A stretch of 64,000 bases of DNA from Artemisia argyi (taxonomy: Eukaryota; Streptophyta; Magnoliopsida; Asterales; Asteraceae): the NCBI GenBank assembly GCA_030686995.1, contig CM060680.1:81458060-81522059 (forward strand), given 5' to 3'. A program made the position numbers and the translations under genes. The notes under the pieces were generated by a model, which saw only the letters and a list, made by a program, of their open reading frames with translations, was not told the origin of the DNA and made no database searches. Positions 12,976 to 24,360 of the stretch are shown piece after piece. Numbering within the stretch: the first letter of the stretch is position 1; each line of letters begins with the position of its first letter.

Positions 12976-15591
12976 ATGACGAAGAATAAAAACTCAAGCC
13001 AGCGGACTCCGCAGTTGGAAAAAATACGTGACCCCCAGAGGAAGAACCAACAAGATTCGACCTCTATGCAGGCTTCTGGGACAACCAGTGCGCCTGGTCA
13101 CCAAGAGACGGGAACAACCCTACCTCTTCCAGCGGTAGAATTGCCTATAAGGACTACCCAAGCCACCACAGTGGTCCCAAGCGTTGAGGAACTCCAGCGC
13201 ACCCTCTTCAATACTCCTCACCAAACGGAACCTACAGTGGACAACACTGTGCCACCGGGCACACCTAACCGAGATAGGGTGCCCAATACTGAGGCAGATA
13301 TTCTTGAAGCGAATGAGGACGCGCCTGACCTAACATTGAGTAATTTTGTATCCCAAAATTACGAAACTCTAACCGCCCTCATGCAAGAAGAAGCGAGGAG
13401 AAGGTCGAGTACGAGCCTGCAAGCCCGGCTCAACTTTGGCCCTGAACGCGAAGCATCACCACCGCGCCACCCACGAGGAAGACGCGAAAATAACGAAAGA
13501 CATACCACTATCCATGATAGGCTGGGTACGACATCTGACTCACAATATTCAGAGGAATATGAAGACGGCGAAAGGCGCACTAATGTTCATTCCAGACTTG
13601 GTAGTCGAGGGATACAAGACAGATTAGGACCTCAACATTCACCAAGCGAAGGTTCCTCCAGGTCTGGGAGCAAAAGAATTCACGACAGATTAGGGAGGAG
13701 AATATCCCCAAGTGAAAGCCCCTTAAGCTCTTCCTCTGAAGGAAGTCGGCGCAAGCGCCACAAAAGAGATTACTCCTCCTCCAACGACTCCTCGGACAAC
13801 GAGGATAAGGAAACAGGACACTGGAAGTCTAGAGGAAGACGTCGTGAAGAAGAAGACGAAGACATGTCTCTTCCATGGCGTCGGCAGAAAGTTGATGCAT
13901 TTACACGATGCATCAGCGATTACTCCGATCACAAGAGGAGGCGCATGCCCACTAATGTCAAAACATATGATGGAACAGGTGATCCGGATGACCACCTAAA
14001 AATTTTCGAATCGGCTGCTACTATCGAAAATTGGCCACAACCTGTGTGGTGCCATATGTTTAATTCCACATTAGTAGGGAATGCGCGCACGTGGTTTAGC
14101 AAGCTCCCACGACGGAGCATTGGTGGATTTGAAGAATTGCAAAAAGCATTCCGTTTAAACTTCACCCAAAGAAAGAAGTGCGCTAAAAACCCTGTTGAAC
14201 TAGCCAGAGTAAAACAGCGCCAAGGGGAATCAACCAGTGCTTATATGGAACACTTTAAAGATGAGTGCATACATGTCAAAGCGTGTCCCGAAGTCCTAAA
14301 AATTTCAGGGTTCATGAATGGGATTAATAACCCAGAACTCATTCGGAAACTAAACGACAAGGTTCCCCAAACCTTCGATGAGCTAATGAAGCGCACAAGA
14401 TCCTTCATACAAGGAGAAGTAGCCGCTGCGGACAGCAAAAAAGGCTACTCAAATTATAAGCAACAAGAACAGCCTAGGAGACAATCCAATGATCAGAATA
14501 GCAACCGCAGCAAGAATTATCGCAGTGGACGAGATAATGACAAGTATACCCCTCTCACAAAGACTCTGAGGGAAATATTTGTAACAGAAGGAGCAAACTT
14601 TCCAAAGCCTCCGCCAATGCGTACCGCAGAGGACAAGCGCATAGGGAATGGATACTGCGAATATCATGGCCAAAAAGGCCATACAACCAACGAGTGCGTC
14701 CAGCTACGACAACTAATTGAAAAATTAGTAAAGGAAGGTAGAATGGATCACCTCGTAAAAAACATTAAAGAATGGAAGGACAAACAAAGGAATGGGGGCA
14801 AAAAAGAACCTCCCAAAGACAAAGCGGACATCATCTACATGATACAGTCATGGCAACGCAAGACAAAACAAAAAGTCAATCAAAGGTTCTCTTCAGAAAA
14901 GGAAATATCCTTCCTCACTCTAGCTGCGGACAACGCAGTAGTAGAGCCACTAACTATTGAGATACATACTGGGGGACACGAGATTCGCAGCATGTATATC
15001 GATGGAGGGGCATCCGCAGACATTCTATATAAGCATTGCTTCAAAAGGCTACGACCTGAAATACAAAGTCAATTGATACCCGCCACAACGTCGCTGACTG
15101 GATTCACAGGGGAAAAGATATGGCCTATGGGGCAATTACGCTTACTTGTAGTTGTGGGCGATGAACAACACTCAACAGCAACATGGATAAATTTCATGGT
15201 AATCAAGTCTCCCTCACCGTACAACGGCATCATTGGGAGACCTGGAATATCATCCATGCGCGTTGTACCATCTACAGCACATGGGATGCTCAAATATCCA
15301 GTAGAAGGAGGAATTGTCACCCTCTACAACACCACAGTACCACCCAAAGAATGCAACGCAGTAACCAGTGAGGTGGAGAATATTCCAGAACAGCGCGCAG
15401 AAAAAACACCAAACCTAAAGGTCGCTATTCACCCCGATTACCCAGATCAACAAATTTCGATTGGAGGATCTTTATCTGACAAAGGTAAAGCAGCTGTGTG
15501 CGCACTCTTGCAAAAGAACCTGAATATTTTTGCGTGGGAACCAAAGCACATGACCGGAGTGCCACGCTCTATCACGGAGCACAAGCTATAA
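12976..15591 (+). CDS. gypsy gag-protease polyprotein
   Basis: 871 codons. The N-terminal 280 residues are low complexity, with four copies of an (I/V)(H/Q)(D/S)RLG motif and Ser/Arg-rich blocks. A retrotransposon gag domain follows (about residues 320-500, FNSTLVGNARTWFSKLP). Next is a zinc knuckle-like CEYHGQKGHTTNEC (about 557-570), then an aspartic protease with active-site IDGGASADIL (about 675) and the C-terminal GRPGISSM. In the cell, gag forms the particle and the protease matures the polyprotein. The frame ends at TAA 15589-15591 where sister elements usually read on into RT without a break, so I regard this as a nonsense mutation. Start: the ATG soonest after the PBS. Confidence 0.9.
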   Translation: MTKNKNSSQRTPQLEKIRDPQRKNQQDSTSMQASGTTSAPGHQETGTTLPLPAVELPIRTTQATTVVPSVEELQRTLFNTPHQTEPTVDNTVPPGTPNRDRVPNTEADILEANEDAPDLTLSNFVSQNYETLTALMQEEARRRSSTSLQARLNFGPEREASPPRHPRGRRENNERHTTIHDRLGTTSDSQYSEEYEDGERRTNVHSRLGSRGIQDRLGPQHSPSEGSSRSGSKRIHDRLGRRISPSESPLSSSSEGSRRKRHKRDYSSSNDSSDNEDKETGHWKSRGRRREEEDEDMSLPWRRQKVDAFTRCISDYSDHKRRRMPTNVKTYDGTGDPDDHLKIFESAATIENWPQPVWCHMFNSTLVGNARTWFSKLPRRSIGGFEELQKAFRLNFTQRKKCAKNPVELARVKQRQGESTSAYMEHFKDECIHVKACPEVLKISGFMNGINNPELIRKLNDKVPQTFDELMKRTRSFIQGEVAAADSKKGYSNYKQQEQPRRQSNDQNSNRSKNYRSGRDNDKYTPLTKTLREIFVTEGANFPKPPPMRTAEDKRIGNGYCEYHGQKGHTTNECVQLRQLIEKLVKEGRMDHLVKNIKEWKDKQRNGGKKEPPKDKADIIYMIQSWQRKTKQKVNQRFSSEKEISFLTLAADNAVVEPLTIEIHTGGHEIRSMYIDGGASADILYKHCFKRLRPEIQSQLIPATTSLTGFTGEKIWPMGQLRLLVVVGDEQHSTATWINFMVIKSPSPYNGIIGRPGISSMRVVPSTAHGMLKYPVEGGIVTLYNTTVPPKECNAVTSEVENIPEQRAEKTPNLKVAIHPDYPDQQISIGGSLSDKGKAAVCALLQKNLNIFAWEPKHMTGVPRSITEHKL

Positions 15592-18500
15592 ATCCGACAA
15601 GGATACCCCCCAATACGACAGAAGAAGCGCGGCCAGGCCCCAGATCGCGCAAAAGCTATTCTGGAAGAAGTGCATAAACTTGTAGACGCAGGCATCATGC
15701 GCGAAGTATACTATCACGACTGGCTTTCTAATCCAGTGATGGTAAAGAAGAGTGATGGCAGTTGGAGGATGTGCGTGGACTTCACAGACCTCAACAAGGC
15801 ATGCCCACAGGACTGCTATCCACTGCCGGAGATAGACTGGAAAGTAGAATCCCTGTGCGGATATCCTTTCAAGTGCTTCCTAGACGCATACAAAGGATAC
15901 CATCAAATCCAGATGGTAGTGGAGGATGAAGAAAAAACAGCTTTCCACACAAGTCAAGGGGTCTATTGCTATACAAAAATGCCCTTTGGCCTAAAAAACG
16001 CAGACGCAACATACCAGCGATTGGTGGACACGGCTTTCGAAAAACAAGTACGTCAAAACTTGGAAGTCTACGTTGACGACCTTGTCATCAAGAGCCACAC
16101 AGAGGATGCATTGGTGCGCGATATCGAGGAAACGTTCAAAACATTGGGAAAAATAAACATGAAGTTAAATCCCAAGAAGTGCACCTTTGGCGCGACAGAA
16201 GGCATGTTCCTTGGGTACTTAATAGAACCAGATGGCATCAAGCCTTGCCCAGAAAAAACAAAAGCTGTTATCGATCTTCCCTCACCGCGCACACTCAAAG
16301 AAGTCCAGTCATTAAATGGAAAGCTAGCTGGGCTAAACCGTTTCTTATCTAAGTCAGCAGACAAATCACGCCCTCTCTTTAAAACACTCATGAAGTGCAC
16401 CAAAAAGGGAGACTTTCGTTGGACTGAGGAAGCAGAAGAAGGTTTCCAACAGCTAAAACATCATCTGGCATCACTCCCCAAACTCGTCGCACCGCGACCA
16501 GGGGAAGAGTTAATCATGTACTTATCTGCAACCCACGGAGCAGTTAGCGCAGTACTATTGACAGATAGAAACTCCTTCCAGACACCCATATACTTTGTAA
16601 GCAAATCATTGAAGAAGACATAGACTAACTACAGCGCCATGGAAAAGCTGGTCTTAGCTCTAGTATTCGCAGCTAAAAGACTGCGCAGATACTTTCAAGC
16701 GCACCCAATAGCTATAATCACAGACCAGCCAATCAAACAAGTTATCTCTAAACCTGACGCATCAGGGCGGCTACAAAAGTGGAGTGTGTTGTTAAGCGAG
16801 TATAACATCTCGTATAGACCACGCACTGCAATCAAGGGGCAGATATTAGCCGACTTTATTGTTGAAAAGCCAGATACTGATAGTCCACCTTCAACAAGCA
16901 AAACAGACCTACAGGAACCCTAGATTCTATTCACAGATGGGTCCTCATGCGTGGATGGATCAGGCGCAGGCCTTATCCTTACTAATCCAAAAGGAATGGA
17001 GTTCACCTACGCGCTGCGTTTTGAATTCACAGCCACAAAACAATGAGGCGGAATACGAAGCCTTACTCGCTGGACTGCGCATTGCAATTCAAATGGGTGT
17101 ACGCAACCTGGAGGCAAACGTGGATTCCAGGCTAGTAGCTAATCATGTGCTAGGTGAGTATGAAACCAAGGATGAACACATGATCCAATACCTGGAAAAG
17201 ACCAAGTCCTTAATTCAGAACTTTGATAGGTTCACAATCAAACAAGTACCTAGAGGGGACAACAGGAAAGCTGATGCGCTTAGCAAGATTGCATCTACAA
17301 GCTTTGCGCACTTATCAAAACAGGTATTGGTAGAAACTCTAAAAAACAAATCAATCTTGGAGATGGAAGTATCCACGGTGATAGAAGAACAAGATCCCAC
17401 GTGGATGACACCTATCATTGAATTCATTAGCAAAGGAGTCTTACCACAAGATCATAAGGATGCTCGAAGAGTGTGGCGCACAGCGCAGCGATTTGAACTA
17501 CGAGATAACATCCTATATCGACGTTCTTTCTTGCAACCTTGTCTCCGATGTGTTGGACCTCTTCAAGCAGACTATGTACTCCAAGAAATTCACGCTGGAT
17601 CATGTAGCATTCACTCAGGACCATGGTCTGTTGTAGCGCGCGCTCTACGGTCAGGATATTATTGGCCCACTATGCACCGCGATGCGCGAGATATGATAAA
17701 AAAATGCAGCAATTGCCAAGTACACAGGCCAATTCTGCGCCAACCACAACAAGAACTAACCCCCATCACCTCACCATGGCCATTCTATAAATGGGGCATT
17801 GACATCGCAGGCCCTTTCCCAGTTGCAGCGGGAGGGCTAAAATTCCTCATCGTAGCCATAGACTACTTTACAAAGTGGATTGAGGCAAAGGCAGTGGTGA
17901 GTATCACGGGCAACTAGGTAAAACGCTTCGTATGGGATAATATTGTATGTCGCTTCGGACTACCTGGAGAAATCATATCAGACAATGAGAAACAATTCTG
18001 CGACAACCCATTTAAAGATTGGTGCACGCAATTAAACATTACACAACACTTTGCTTCAGTGAAACACCCACAAACCAACGGCTTGGTTGAACGCGCAAAT
18101 CGCAGTCTAGGTGAAGGAATAAAAGCGCGCCTTGACAGACACAAAGGAAAGTGGGTGGACGAGTTATCACATGTCTTATGGGCGCATCGCACCACAATCA
18201 AAACCAGTACCGGAGACACACCATTCTCCCTTGTCTACGGAACAGAAGCCGTCATACCAGCTGAAATAGGAATGCCAACTATACGAACAGTAGAGGTCAA
18301 CGTCACAACAAATGACGAGGAGCGGCGCATAGACTTGGACTTACTGGAAGAAAGACGCAAACGCGCAGCTATACGTGAAGCAAAAATGAAGAAGTATTAT
18401 GATGCAAAAGTCAAACATACTTCCTTCAGGCCAGGAGACTTTGTATACCGCGCTAACGACGCGAGCCACGCAGAAGACACAGGCAAGCTTGGACCCAAAT

Positions 18501-18622
18501 GGGAAGGACCCTATGATGTCACCGATGCGCTAGGTAATGGTGCATACAGGTTACGCGATATGAAAGGTCACGATCTAGCGCGCACTTGGAATATCTGCAA
18601 TCTCAAAAGATGCTATCTTTAG
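15592..18622 (+). pseudogene. gypsy RT, RNase H, archaeal-type RNase H and integrase
   Basis: It continues gag-protease in the same frame. RT shows CVDFTDLNKACP, MPFGLKNA and the catalytic EVYVDDLVI (about 16064-16090). The first RNase H is followed by TAG at 16621, then TAG at 16921, and then a second, archaeal-type RNase H starts with LFTDGSSCVDGSGAG. An extra A in the AAAA run at 17038-17041 shifts the frame inside that domain. Integrase then reads in the new frame: zinc finger HAGSCSIHSG with CSNCQVH, the Asp of GIDIAGPF, a TAG at 17915-17917, the Asp of SDNEKQF and the Glu of NGLVERANRSL. A C-terminal GPYDVT region ends at 18622. Four stops counting 15589 and one frameshift make it non-functional, although the catalytic triads are preserved. 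Confidence 0.94.
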
Positions 18623-19277
18623 GAAAGGCTACGGCCCACAAACAGACAACTTCGCACTTTAGTATGTGCCCAATAATTGTTTGTCGTTTGATTTTCTTTT
18701 CTTTTCTTTATTAGGAATTGTTTCTTACTCTTCAAAAACTTGCAAGTATCAATAAAACGTTATGGTTTCTAGCTAACTCCATAACACATTTTACTTTATT
18801 GCGTACATTCTTATATGTGTCAATATTGTTATATTATATTTTTGCCTACATGGCGTGCATGCACTAAATAAGACCCACGAGGGCAGAAAGGATGAGTAAA
18901 CCTACTAATTCACTCGTAGAGTAAGAGGGTTGCAAACCCATCAACATTGGATCACGCATCCTTGCTAGGCGCCTTACTTTCGAGACGTTGAAGTAAGTTT
19001 TCCTTGCGCATCCCACGAAGGACGCGCAAATATCACGTACACTGTACAAGCTTAGCAAATAACGAGCCAAGACTCTTGGTCACATAATAAAACTTTGCAA
19101 AAATAATGCAAGTTTATTTTCATACTTATAATTTATCTTAAGTCACGCACTTAATTTAAACATAGATCCAAAAAGAGTATCTTTTTACATAAAAAGATAA
19201 CAATTTACATACGGATACCATAACACGCAAAAGATATACTTTGTTATTTATACAATAAATATACAAGTTACAACAGC
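18623..19277. other. gypsy spacer between integrase and antisense gene
   Basis: No coding region recognised. The start is T-rich with AATAAAACG near 18750; AT-rich sequence follows the end of the antisense gene. Possible 3' ends of both transcripts lie here. Confidence 0.5.
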
Positions 19278-21858
19278 CTACACACTATGACGATGCTCAG
19301 GACTATCTTCTGGGGCAGCGGAGCTTCCTGCCTCTTGGAGCTTTCTCAAAAGCAACACATCTTTAGGCGATACGGTCGCTACGCTAACAGGAATCCCATC
19401 TGACCTGGGAATATGCGCAGCGCCCACACCGCATAAGATGGCCTTGCCCTTAACACCTTTTTTCTTAGCAGCTCTCTCTGCGTGCAGCTCCAATACCTCC
19501 TTAAGAGGAACCTCCTTTTCAAGAGCAAAAGGATTCAGCATATGGCGCGGCTGCACAAAAACAGGAACCTGCAGCTGCGACTCGTCAGGCTTTAGAAAAT
19601 AGTCTGGCTGCGCCTCTGCATCCTCTAAGATATGGCCCCCCAGGGTTAACCCCTCCATAATTACCCTTATAGGGTAATCCTGGTCGCGCTCCAGCCGCGC
19701 AATTTGGGGAAGCTCAAGCGGCTTCATTCCCTCCATTGCTTTCATCAGCTCGTCATAAGCATTGGCATCGTAACCAGGCACCTCAACAAGTGCCACATTC
19801 AACAACTTAGCCTCATGGAGCTCCTCCATGGCTTGCGCCCTACCACGCTCCACAGCGCACTGAACCACCTTTCCAAAGGTCTCCAATACTTCCGGAGACT
19901 CTAAGGTGCCCATCGCAGCCAGGCGCAAGCCATGACTGATCAACCACCTACATAAACAGAAAAAGGACGCATTAGAAGAAAAGAGACAAACCAATAAATA
20001 TAATAAGGCAACATTGCAGAAAATATATAAGGGCGTACCTGCGCTCAGCTATTGTAGACATAAGATGAGGGTATAACTCCTCATCACAGTCTATGCTCAG
20101 ATCGCGCAGCTTCTCCTCCTGCTCCTTTAGAAGCTTCTCCATACGCAGGCGGAACTCATCAATATGGCCAAAGTGTTCAGCCTTTTTCTCCTCAAGATAC
20201 CTTACCCCCCAGGTAAGGTTAGCCCTGAACTGATGAAGATCACCCCGCGCACGCTGCAGCTCAGCCATCATGGTCAACTTTTCATCAGTGACCTTGTCTG
20301 CGTGCGCCTTGATAGACCCTACCTCCGCTTGCGCCTCAGCTAGCTGCGCACGGAGAAGGGTAATCTCCTCATCCTTCTGAGAGAGAGTGCTACTCTCCCA
20401 GACGTATCGCGTCTACAACTGAGCGACTAGCTCAGTTTGACGCTCAGCAGCAGCAGCCAAGTCCACCAACAGCTGTTGCGCAGATACATCCTCAGCCACC
20501 TTCACTCCCTCCTCCACGTTTTCATTCTGAGGAGGGACCACACTCTTCACAAATGCCGCATCATCCTTTGCAGCATGGTCACTACAATGAATAAGGAAGA
20601 AAGTCAGCGCATATTACGACAAGTAATAATAAATATATAAAGAATGAGGAATATCACTTACAGAAGGGGAGAAGCCTTTGCAGTCTCCTTATCCGTGCCA
20701 GTAGCGGATGTGTCATCCTCTGCGGATGACTCTTCATCCGCGATCAGATGGCGCCTCCTCTTAGAAGTACCACTGCCACCAGCCTCTCCTTTGCGCTTTA
20801 GATTCTGCGCTACCACCCCAGGCTCTAGTACCTCCACGCTGTCAGAAGATTCAGCTTGCAACTTCTCCACATGTGCAGGCTCCACAGTGGGAGCCACGCT
20901 CTGTACTGGCGTCACAAGAAGAGGGGGCGAATCTTCAGGACCAGCTGGCCCCAACACAGTCAGATGCCCAGCAGTCGCATCCAAGAGTGGTTGCTCATTC
21001 TCCCTCAGAGGGCACACACCAACGGTTACCTGTTTTGGCTTCTCAAGCGGCAAACAAATCCATCTCTGCGCAACACATAAACAAATAACAAAACACAGAT
21101 TAGTTATTAAAAGTGCGCATACAGAACAACTTACATTATTCGAAGCGAACAATTAAAAGGGATGAACACCCACCCCGGCCGCTCTCATCTATGAAGGTTG
21201 GCACCTCGTTAGCACCATGGAAATAGTTGCGACTCAACCCCATGTGCACCAAAAACTCCTCAGGGTAAGGGTTAATGGGGATGCGGTTGGCATCAATAGT
21301 CTCCGCATCCGCCAAGCTATACGAACCGGGTGCGGGGCGCCCATCCCTCGGCAGCGTCTCTTGAGTATAAAACTCAAATGGTGAAGGAAACACCACATCA
21401 TCCACCCAGAAAAAATATTCCCTCCAATGCCTCAAGGAATCTACCTTATCGGTATAACACTGAAGGCGCCCTACGCGCTTCGCAAAGGATACCCATCCAT
21501 GCGACTACGTTGTGTGGTAAAACGCACGGAATAGGTCGACGGTTGGGTTTATTGCAAGTAAACGACAGTTTACTTCAAAATTTGATATCTTCGCCGCACC
21601 TATACAGTGCAGCTGAGAGATATGAAGGTGATAGAAATTGAGCACGTTGCTCAAAAATACAGATATTGGTACGCGATAGTTAGCGTACTCCAAGAAGCGC
21701 ATGTATAACCCTATCTTCCCTTCGGGGAAATCGGCAATACACGCATCGACGTTCGGGACTTCCGGATGCACATCCAGAGGAATAAAGTAATCAGAGGAGA
21801 ACTGACGCAGTTTATCCTCATCCATCGCAGAGCGAAAATCCTCTAACTGAGCAACCAT
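19278..21858 (-). pseudogene. antisense gene in the gypsy 3' region (gypsy-type putative transposase family)
   Basis: A spliced gene opposite to pol. Exon 1 runs from ATG 21858 to 21135, exon 2 is 21065-20662, exon 3 is 20581-20039 and exon 4 is 19947-19278. Donors are GTAAGT, GTAAGT and GTACGC; acceptors are CAG, TAG and TAG. Exon 1 has the conserved block FIPLDVHP...YMRFLEYANYRVP...HWREYFFW known from plant proteins labelled putative gypsy-type transposon (Transposase_28). Exon 2 is acidic with a KRKGEAGG...KRRR basic patch. Exon 3 is a coiled coil (EEKKAEHFGHIDEFRLRMEK). Exon 4 is helical and ends HRHSV. In-frame TAGs at 21505-21507 and 20413-20415 break it. The role is unknown. Such antisense genes are a recognised trait of some Tat elements. 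Confidence 0.72.
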
Positions 21859-21999
21859 TTCAGCAGTATGACAAGATCTACTAAGATACGCACGCGCAGT
21901 TACCTAATAGAACAGTCGATCTCTTAAAAGAAGCTTTTGAAAAGATGTAAAAATGGCGGAAATCATTTTTACTGTGATGTTAAAAGGGAGGCGGTGACT

Positions 22000-22010
22000 C
22001 TTATATAGGT
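22000..22010 (-). promoter_or_regulatory. possible TATA box of the antisense gene
   Basis: ACCTATATAAG on the minus strand, about 140 bp upstream of the antisense ATG at 21858. Confidence 0.4.
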
Positions 22011-22265
22011 CATAAAAACCCTAGATGCAAGCCACGTGGATCCCACTCATAAAACGTGTGGCTAGAATATAAAACGGTACATGCACTTTTTCCCATCTTC
22101 CAAGGAACACGTGGACACACTCCCCGTTTTCCAAGGTAAGATTGAGATATTTAAGGACTAGATACATAGTTCCCACCCTTGGGCGGTAACTATTTAAATC
22201 TTTCCCGCCACGCTTACCGTTGTTATAACTAGTCTAGTACCCGCGGCTATGAGCCGCGCACACTA

Positions 22266-22277
22266 GACTGGGGGACA
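22266..22277 (+). other. gypsy polypurine tract
   Basis: GACTGGGGGACA directly precedes the 3' LTR. Confidence 0.8.
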
Positions 22278-22764
22278 TGATGACGTATAGTCTATATTTG
22301 GGCCACGAGCCCAAATGATAAACATTACTAGGCCCAAACCCACCACGAGTGGGCCACCATAACAATGACTTGGGCCATAACGCCAATGGTTTGGACTTAC
22401 GAAGCCCAAAACCCAACCAAAACTACTCGGGCATAGATAAGGATTCTCTATTTACGGAATAGATATCCTTAACCCGGATAAGAACCACGTGTGCGAAGAG
22501 TAAGGGGCAAGAAACCTATGAGGATTCTGCACCTATATAAGGAATGACATAATTCTCATTAAAGGTACGATTCACAAAACCCTAAACTCTTTACGAGAAC
22601 CCTAAAACCGATTACTTACTCTCACGCCAGAGGATAATCATGGGAGACAATCCCACGATAAGCCTAACGGTGTTTGTTTATTTTCTTAGTGCGCAGGTTT
22701 CAAGCATTAAGAACGAATTGGTACGAGAGCAAGAGCCCAAACTAGGAACGCCCAACTTTTGTAT

Positions 22765-22769
<5 letters not shown>
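22278..22769 (+). repeat. gypsy 3' LTR
   Basis: 492 bp, matching the 5' LTR with 8 substitutions and a single-base insertion. Confidence 0.95.

Positions 22770-22862
<93 letters not shown>
22770..22862. repeat. TA microsatellite, continuation of the LTR X1 tract
   Basis: Pure AT/TA run between the gypsy 3' LTR and CGACAACAACAC. Together with 12343-12440 it forms the tract into which the gypsy element inserted. Confidence 0.96.
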
Positions 22863-22863
<1 letters not shown>

Positions 22864-23048
22864 GACAACAACACTTTTTGTGGTCTAATGGTTAATCGCC
22901 TATACGGTTAAGAATGCTCGTGTGAGAGTAGTAATGGCTTGGGTGACCAGCCGGGAAGTCTTCACACGAGGGTCACAAAAGCAAAGTCGTGAGCCTACAG
23001 GAAAAGCAGATAATATTGTGGTCTATAAGGCAGGGTGCTAAAGTTACA
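22863..23048 (+). repeat. TRIM LTR X1, right part, with 5S-rRNA-like segment
   Basis: The part at 22907-22970 resembles the 3' half of plant 5S rRNA (GAGAGTAGTA, GGGTGACC, GGGAAGTC blocks in the right order). This is the internal pol III promoter region found in LTRs of Cassandra-type TRIMs. The LTR ends TTACA just before GGAGGTATCAGAGCC. Confidence 0.82.
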
Positions 23049-23121
23049 GGAGGTATCAGAGCCGCGAACAATATTGTGGTCTATAAGGCAGAGTGTCACA
23101 GGTACAGGTGGTATCAAAGCC
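23011..23121 (+). repeat. 58-bp duplication of LTR end plus primer-binding site
   Basis: AATATTGTGGTCTATAAGGC to the primer-binding site occurs twice with a 58-bp period. It gives two tRNA-Met-type sites: GGTATCAGAGCC at 23052 and TGGTATCAAAGCC at 23109. Module 2 has the same doubling at 25970-26080. The rest of 23122-23235 is short TRIM internal sequence ending in a purine-rich tract. Confidence 0.8.
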
Positions 23122-23235
23122 GCTCTAAGCCGTTTGAGATGCGGGGCAAACCTAATCAAGGACAATAAGTCCCTTAGACATGGTTGTTATCCAACTGAAT
23201 CCCAGGACGGGATTTCCATAAGGGGGAGGGTTGAA

Positions 23236-23486
23236 TGTAACACGCTAGGCAAATTCTACATTGGCCAGGAGTGATGCTGTGACATATGTTAACATTTGCC
23301 TTATATGACAACAACGCATTTTGTGATCTAATGGTTAATCGCCCATACGGTTAAGCTTGCTTGTCTGAGAGTAGTACTGGCTTAGGTGACCTGTCGGGAA
23401 GTATTCACATGAGGGCCACAAAAGCAAAGTCGTGAGCCTACGATCAAAAGCAGATAATATTGTGGTATATAAGGCGAGAAGTTAAA
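23236..23486 (+). repeat. TRIM LTR Y1 with 5S-rRNA-like segment
   Basis: Starts TGTAACACGCTAGG. The 5S-like block is at 23350-23413. It ends before GTATCAGAGCC and lacks the TA tract of LTR X. Short internal sequence (23487-23616) with purine tract CTTAAGGGGGTGAA follows. Confidence 0.82.
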
Positions 23487-23616
23487 GTTAGTATCAGAGC
23501 CACTCCAAGCCGTTCGGGATGTGAGGCAAACCTATCGAGGACGATGAGTCCCTTAGGCAGGGTTGTTAGTTGTTACCCAACTGAATCTCAAGGTCAGGAT
23601 CCCTTAAGGGGGTGAA

Positions 23617-24360
23617 TATAACGCCCTAGGAAAATCCTACATCGGTCGTGACTTGGAGTTTATCAGGCTCACAAAAGAATGGAATGTTATGGATCTTGAC
23701 CAAGAGCAATCACTCTCACATTTTATCTAATCTCTTCAACTATTCAGTCATTATCATTTGCTAAATATAATAAACCTTACACATTACCCGCGAATTTCTG
23801 AGTCAGTTGGAAGATTTCCATACAGAATTAGCAATTTGATTCATTGAACATAGCACACAAAGGTGTAATCCAAAGTAAGAATACTATTCCATACATTGAA
23901 TTCATCCATTAATCTACATGTAGTCATCTTCTTATTGCACATCTTGGATTCTATACAGTTTGAAACATATGATCCAATTATTGCTATTTAAATTCACAAC
24001 AATCAGTTTCAAATATTTTTATTCTGCCTTTGATTATCAAATTCTATACGATTTTTCGGATCTCTATTGTGCAGTGGAGACCCGTAACAGGGTACTGGGT
24101 TGTTTTATCAAAGGGACGTCGGGGTTGATTGCTTAAACAATTTCTGGGCCGTACCGAGAAAGTTTTAAAGAAAGCGACCTAGTACACAACTCAACCCAGA
24201 TTTCATTCACTATTTTTTGTTACTGTTCTATTTTTGTTACAACATTAACATACTTCATTAATAGTTGAATACCAAAATAGGACATACAAACTGACCAAAA
24301 TACAAAATACTACAACCACTTAGATAAACCTTACATAACTGAAAAGAATTAAAAACTAAA
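23617..24360 (+). repeat. TRIM LTR-like unit Z1 and attached conserved segment
   Basis: Begins TATAACGCCCTAGG, a variant of the LTR start, then diverges from X and Y and has no 5S-like block. The whole 740 bp recurs at 26571, 38487 and (partly) 40252. It contains a conserved GAGACCCGTAACAG...GGGACGTCGGGG stretch near 24090-24130 of unknown origin. No open gene. Confidence 0.7.
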
